Program-made: the position numbers and the translations under genes
Assembly (NCBI RefSeq): GCF_004337985.1
Contig: NW_021940919.1
Coordinates: forward strand, 1,085,106-1,149,105
Direction: 5' to 3'
Length of the DNA stretch: 64,000 nt
From: Pyricularia pennisetigena
Taxonomy: Eukaryota > Ascomycota > Sordariomycetes > Magnaporthales > Pyriculariaceae
Notes under the pieces: generated by a model
Databases searched by the model: none
Told to the model about the DNA's origin: nothing
Seen by the model: the letters and a program-made list of their open reading frames with translations, nothing else
Part shown: piece by piece, positions 59,845-64,000 of the stretch
Position numbering within the stretch: the stretch's first letter is position 1
How the letters are laid out: the number at the start of each line of letters is the position of its first letter

Positions 59845-61517
59845 ATGAGACAGTTCATCGCAGGATTGGCCATGCTGGCCCCGGCTTTTGCCGTTCCCGC
59901 GCCGCAGTAAGTTCTTTTGGAGACCATCTCTAGGCGATGTTTTTGAGGGCGACAAGTTTCTTCAGTCTAACGCCAAGTCGACAGGATGCCCGCCAACTAC
60001 GGCCAGAACCCCGGCCCCCAGGGCGGCGTCACTCCTCTGGCTCCCGTCGAGTCCCCCACCGGCCAGCTCCGCGGCTCCATTGACCTCCAGGGAGGCATTG
60101 CCCCCCGCCCGCCCGTCAAGGGTGGTGACTCGGCCAAGGTTCCCAACCCCCAGTTGGTCAAGGGCCAGGAGGCGGACGGCAAGCTCGGCCTCTTCCTCGA
60201 CTTCAACAGCGTCGAGATCCCCCAGCCCATCAGGGGCGACAAGGGCTCTACCGACCCTGGTCCTCGTGAGTATATTCCCGCCAGTCACTCCTACAAAAAG
60301 AAGAAAAAAAAAGGTCGCCCTCCAGACGGTCATGGACTAACACCAAGACGCAACCAGGCACCTACGAGTACGAGAGGCTCAACCCTGACCTCTTCGCTCC
60401 CCCGGCGTCGGACAAGGGCGATGTTCCCAACTCGCAGTGGCCCATGTCCCTGAGCCACAACAAGCTCGGCACCGGCAAGAACGCAGGCTGGGCCCGTCAG
60501 CAGAACACGGCCGTCCTGCCCGTGGCCAAGGCCATGGCCGGTGTCGACATGCGCCTCGAGCCCGGCGCATACCGTGAGCTCCACTGGCACACGTCGGGCG
60601 AGTGGGCCCTGGTCCTCAAGGGTGGCGTCCGCGTGGCGGCCATGAACGAGGACGGCCAGAGCTTCATCGACGACGTGACCGCGGGCGACGTGTGGTTCTT
60701 CCCGCCCGGAATCCCCCACTCGCTCCAGGCTCTGGACGAGGGCTGCGAGTTCCTCCTGGTCTTTGACGAGGGCGACTTCTCCGAGGACGCCACGTTCCTG
60801 GCCACCGAGACCATGCTGCGCAACCCCGAGTCCGTGGTGGCCAAGAACCTCGAGGTCGACATCTCGGCGCTCAAGGACCTTCCCCAGGAGGAGCTCTTCA
60901 TCTTCAACGGCACCCCGGCCCCCGAGGACATCCAGCAGCAGAACATCACCGGCTCCGCCGGCGCCATCACGGCGCCCAACTCGTACACCTACCACTGGTC
61001 TCAGCAGAAGCCCTTCCAGACGCCCGGCGGCTCGGTCAAGATCCTGGACCCGGCCACCTTCCCCATCGCCGAGATGTTCTCGGCCGCGCTCGTGACCGTC
61101 GAGCCCGGCGCGATGCGTGAGCTGCACTGGCACACCACCTCGGACGAGTGGAACTTCTTCCTGCAGGGCTCGGCGCGCATGACCGTCTTCTCGGCGCCCT
61201 CGTCGTCGCGCACCTTTGACTACACGGCCGGAGACGTCGGCTACATCCGCACCGCCGAGTCGCACTACATCGAGAACACGGGCACCGAGGACGTCGTCTT
61301 CCTCGAGGTCCTGCAGGCCAAGAAGTTCAGCGACATCAGCGTCTCGCAGTGGCTGGCCCTCACCCCTCGCCAGGTCGTCAAGGACACCCTGCACCTGTCC
61401 GACGCCGTCCTCGACCGCCTGCCCAAGGACAAGACCCTCATCAAGGTCGGCAACAAGAACATGACCGCCATCGCCGACCAGGCCAGCGCCAACAAGACCC
61501 AGAACAGGCGCCGATAA
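59845..61517 (+). CDS. Secreted oxalate decarboxylase (bicupin), 500 aa
   Basis: Three exons (59845-59906, 59985-60265, 60358-61517) join in phase through introns of 78 and 92 bp with CTAAC-type branch sites. MRQFIAGLAMLAPAFAVPAP is a signal peptide. Two cupin domains carry Mn-binding motifs: RELHWHTSGEWALV with later GIPHS (domain 1, about 60570-60720), and RELHWHTTSDEWNFF with SHYIEN (domain 2, about 61110-61275). The lid region reads FSEDATF; bacterial OxdC has a SEN-type lid that favours decarboxylase over oxidase activity. The enzyme converts oxalate to formate and CO2, usually outside the cell or in the wall. Length and motifs are complete with no stop, unlike its neighbours. Function is inferred from family motifs. 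Confidence 0.9.
59907..59984 (+). other. Intron 1 of oxalate decarboxylase gene
   Basis: GTAAGT donor, TCTAACG branch-like site and ACAG acceptor; 78 bp. It splits the codon for Gln21. Confidence 0.85.
60266..60357 (+). other. Intron 2 of oxalate decarboxylase gene
   Basis: GTGAGT donor, GACTAAC branch site and CCAG acceptor; 92 bp. It joins GPR to TYEYERL in phase. Confidence 0.82.
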
Positions 61518-61772
61518 ATGCTGCAGCACGCATTCGACTGGTTGCTGTTTTGTTGGGGATTGATGCGAAGCGATGTTATGTTCGGGTTGATGCGAAGCAA
61601 TGTTACTTGACTTGTCTGGAATCTCGATAATGGATATGCATATATTTAGAAGGATGTGATAGACAGAATTAGATATATAATAGAGGGAATCATCCGCCTA
61701 GATTTTTACAGTTTGCCAACCTCTGCGTGAAATCTATCTGAGAAAAGAGCCAGGGAAAGGCACGCAGTTAGA

Positions 61773-62153
61773 TCATTTGTAGAAATGTTGTTTGCAGGCA
61801 AGATTCGCTTCAATATTTGTCTCCCATGTGGCATCTTCTGGGTCGTTGTTGAGGTGGACGTGGATGGGGTTTGTGCGCACGATGGGGCCATACTGTTGGT
61901 GCATCTCCCTGATCTTGGACAGGTACCGGCACCGGCATGGATATAAGTCATGGTAGAACTCGTACCAAAAGGCCATGCCGGCCAGTTTTGGGCCGGGAAT
62001 TTTGGCAAGTGGATGAAGGGTTATCCGGTAAATGTAGACAAGGACCCAGTAAAGAGAGGAATGAGCTGCCGCTTGTTGCAAAATGGCTGAGACGGAAAAT
62101 GCATCTTTCTGGATATAACAGTGTGTTGGATGCACCATGTTTGATGCCGACAT
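61773..62153 (-). pseudogene. Cytochrome P450 N-terminal fragment
   Basis: Minus strand, about 126 residues. A membrane-anchor-like stretch (SSLYWVLVYIYRITL) is followed by HPLAKIPGPKLAGMAFWYEF, the Pro-rich hinge of fungal P450s, and IREMHQQYGPIVRTNPIHVHL. After NNDPEDATWETN the similarity ends and a stop follows. The I helix, ExxR and heme-Cys regions are all absent in the next 500 bp, so this is a truncated relic. P450s are common members of metabolite clusters, which suits the neighbourhood. Confidence 0.75.
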
Positions 62154-62244
62154 GTTGTTGACTTTAGGGTAACGATTAATAATTAAAATCCTTATCTCAA
62201 TACTTTATATCACAGCAAAATGCTGAATCCAGCAGCAGCATCTC

Positions 62245-62456
62245 TAATTTCAATGCCCATCCCTGAAGCCCAGAGGTCCACAATCGACACGCTCAATTGT
62301 GGCTTTGTTTGTACCCGTGGTCCATCCAAAAATCCCTCTGGTTCAAGCGCGATCTTTCCGGCCAATATAGTTGGCCGAAAAACCACGTGGCTGATAAGGT
62401 ACATGGAGCGCTCGATCCCCTGCCACCGCCGGGGTCTAGGCTGAGCACTGAGACTA
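62245..62456 (-). mobile_element. 212-bp miniature relic of the TIR family
   Basis: It starts like end B (TAATTTCAATGCCCATCCCT, then AGCCCAGAGGTCCACAATC) and finishes with inverted end A (CCGAAAAACCACGTGGCTGA, then GGTACATGGAGCGCTCG and GAGCACTGAGACTA). The interior of the 1.8-kb copies is missing. The 9-bp flanks do not match. It is less AT-biased than the copies in the AT-rich block. Confidence 0.75.
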
Positions 62457-64000
62457 CGTGGTCTGTACAATCGTACCCTGGAGCGAAATAGATTGTCACA
62501 TATCCCTGAGAGGGATCCAGATGGGCGGTTCCCAGTTGGCAGAGGTGGACATTTGATGCTGAAGGCGCGGTGCATGGTTTTTACGAATTGTCTGGGTTTC
62601 CGGGGGTTTTCTTCGGGTTTCCGACCCGATGGTTTCCATCATATAATTTGTTGCGAACTATAACTGAAAAACTCTCTAGTGGAAAGTCTAGACGGGGCCA
62701 ATGGAGTCGGCAGACTGTTTATGTCTGGCCAGCATGGTGTCAAGATGATAGATAGAACGCGGGCGACTGAGCAAAACATGGAAAAGCCCTGCAACGCATG
62801 ATGCTCTTAGCAGCGGTCAAAAGTCTAATGACAGAGCCATAGAAGCCCGTGAGAGAACAGAAGTGCGAGCACAGCTGCAACGTCGAGGTCGCAGTAGTAG
62901 GAGGATAAATTTGTCGTAAACGATGTTTTCTCATTTTATAGTAGAGTATGATTCCTTTGCGCCCGTGGACTTGACCCCTGTTTTTTGCCAAGTTCCGAGG
63001 ATAGGTAGTGGTGAAACTTCACATCCAGGATGCTCCGGTACTCGCATTTGTTGGACCGGGAAAAAAAGATCTTCCTATGGAGAGCAAGGCGTTTCCTGGA
63101 ATGGATTAATAGCACAAGCATGATTGAGACTCTTGGTCGATTTGTCCCGATGAACATGCCGCTGTATCGAGTCGACAACAAAATGAGGTCTGTCCCCGCG
63201 TCGGGGAACTCCGTGTTCGCCACGCGGCATCTCTTCAGTGCAACTAGCTCCGTTTGTTAGCTTCAGGACCGATCAGGGGGAGGGTGGCTGAGTAGGGTCT
63301 GTTCCCAAGCACGCTAGCAGCATCCAGAGGGGGACTGGCGCTAACGCGAACCAATGTCCCAAGACCCCCCGCATCCAGATCCTACAGGACCCTGAGATTC
63401 ATTACAAAGACTACGCTCGCTCATGTTTTTCCCTGCGTGACACCGGGAGAGGCCAGCACAGTTTCAAAAAGGCAACGTCAGACTTGCTTTGTGCCGAGAA
63501 AATCTTGGCAAGATGATTGGCATGTAAGCCGTTCCAAATTCTCGGGTTTCCCCCGCTTATTTGAATATAAGCATTTGCCAAGTCGATTGGCCGTCGACTA
63601 AAAGCCATAACGCGCGCGATCCGCGCTTGCAAGAGGTCCCAGGCTACGCTTAACCTGGCTTACAGCCCTAAGGATCTGTCTTGGCTAATCCATGGCCTAG
63701 ACCTCCTGAAAGAAGGGGGTGTCCAAGATATCCATCAAAGCCACCATCTGGAAGTAATTTCCTGATATTTGGACTATCACAAGCGATAATTGCAGCTGAA
63801 AGATTCGTTGTAAAAATAGGTTGTGACATTCATTTGGCGGTACCAAAACACACCGGCCGGTTAGTGGCAGTGGTTGAGCAACAAGGAAAAAAGGAGGAAC
63901 AGGGGCTTATTCAGAAAAGTATAAAGACACTCAAGCGGGGTCTTCTGTGACAAGATATTAGAATCATCATCAACCTCGAGGCTCACCTGAAATAACAATA
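62457..64000. other. Region with no recognised feature
   Basis: Only short overlapping open frames without motifs. No supported gene, RNA or repeat to the window end. Confidence 0.5.

Noticed and set aside
60330..61529. 399-aa open frame antisense to the oxalate decarboxylase
   Set aside because: Shadow of a GC-rich, codon-biased gene. The sense frame has signal peptide, introns and cupin motifs; the antisense has none.
63411..63950. Two short open frames near the window end
   Set aside because: No motifs, no intron support and no codon pattern that separates them from chance.

Overview
ORGANISM. The window looks like a filamentous ascomycete (Pezizomycotina). It has short GT-AG introns of about 75-95 bp, fungal highly reducing polyketide synthase (PKS) fragments, an FSH-type hydrolase, small secreted proteins, and transposons that have suffered mostly C:G to T:A change, as expected of repeat-induced point mutation (RIP). 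I cannot name the species. Bases 1-43224 are AT-rich, repeat-only and full of RIP-type stop codons. Bases 43225-64000 have ordinary composition and carry the host genes. The switch falls exactly on the end of a transposon.  LAYOUT, AT-RICH BLOCK (1-43224). A Ty1/copia element (internal part 1-3176, then its 3' LTR) is broken at 3732/8463 by nested copies of a terminal-inverted-repeat (TIR) DNA transposon family with ends TAGTCTCAG...CTGAGACTA. An unidentified minus-strand reading frame (8522-10035, resuming at 23900) is interrupted by a 13,855-bp element with the same ends (10036-23890, 9-bp target duplication AATAGGTAC). That element carries three broken genes: a DUF6589-like protein on the plus strand, and a SNF2-type ATPase and a RecQ-type helicase on the minus strand. 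An 18-bp palindrome is repeated at least 16 times in the introns and spacers of the two helicase genes. A pogo/Fot1-like transposon (26791-37637) is split by a chromodomain Ty3/gypsy element (27566-36551, TSD ACGGG), which contains two solo copia LTRs (TSDs TTCCC and GTTAT). The block closes with a 1.8-kb TIR element (37719-43224) holding two further complete copies, each with its own 9-bp duplication.  LAYOUT, GENE BLOCK (43225-64000). Near the border are two small secreted protein genes, a low-confidence spliced gene and a cytochrome b5-like fragment. Next come the remains of a secondary-metabolite region: two broken PKS pieces in opposite orientations, a frameshifted FSH/LovG-type hydrolase, a truncated MFS drug transporter and a broken asparagine-synthetase-like gene. 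The only clearly intact enzyme is a secreted oxalate decarboxylase of 500 residues in three exons (59845-61517). It is followed by a P450 fragment and a 212-bp relic of the same TIR transposon family.  HOW THE PARTS RELATE. The large TIR element and the 1.8-kb copies share both ends (about 170-200 bp at one end and 365 bp at the other) but not their interiors, so I read them as an autonomous element and its non-autonomous derivatives. At least five insertions in the window lie inside the subterminal sequence of the same family. The metabolite genes are broken mainly by frameshifts and deletions rather than RIP stops, so they decayed as single-copy DNA. None of the assignments was checked by database search.
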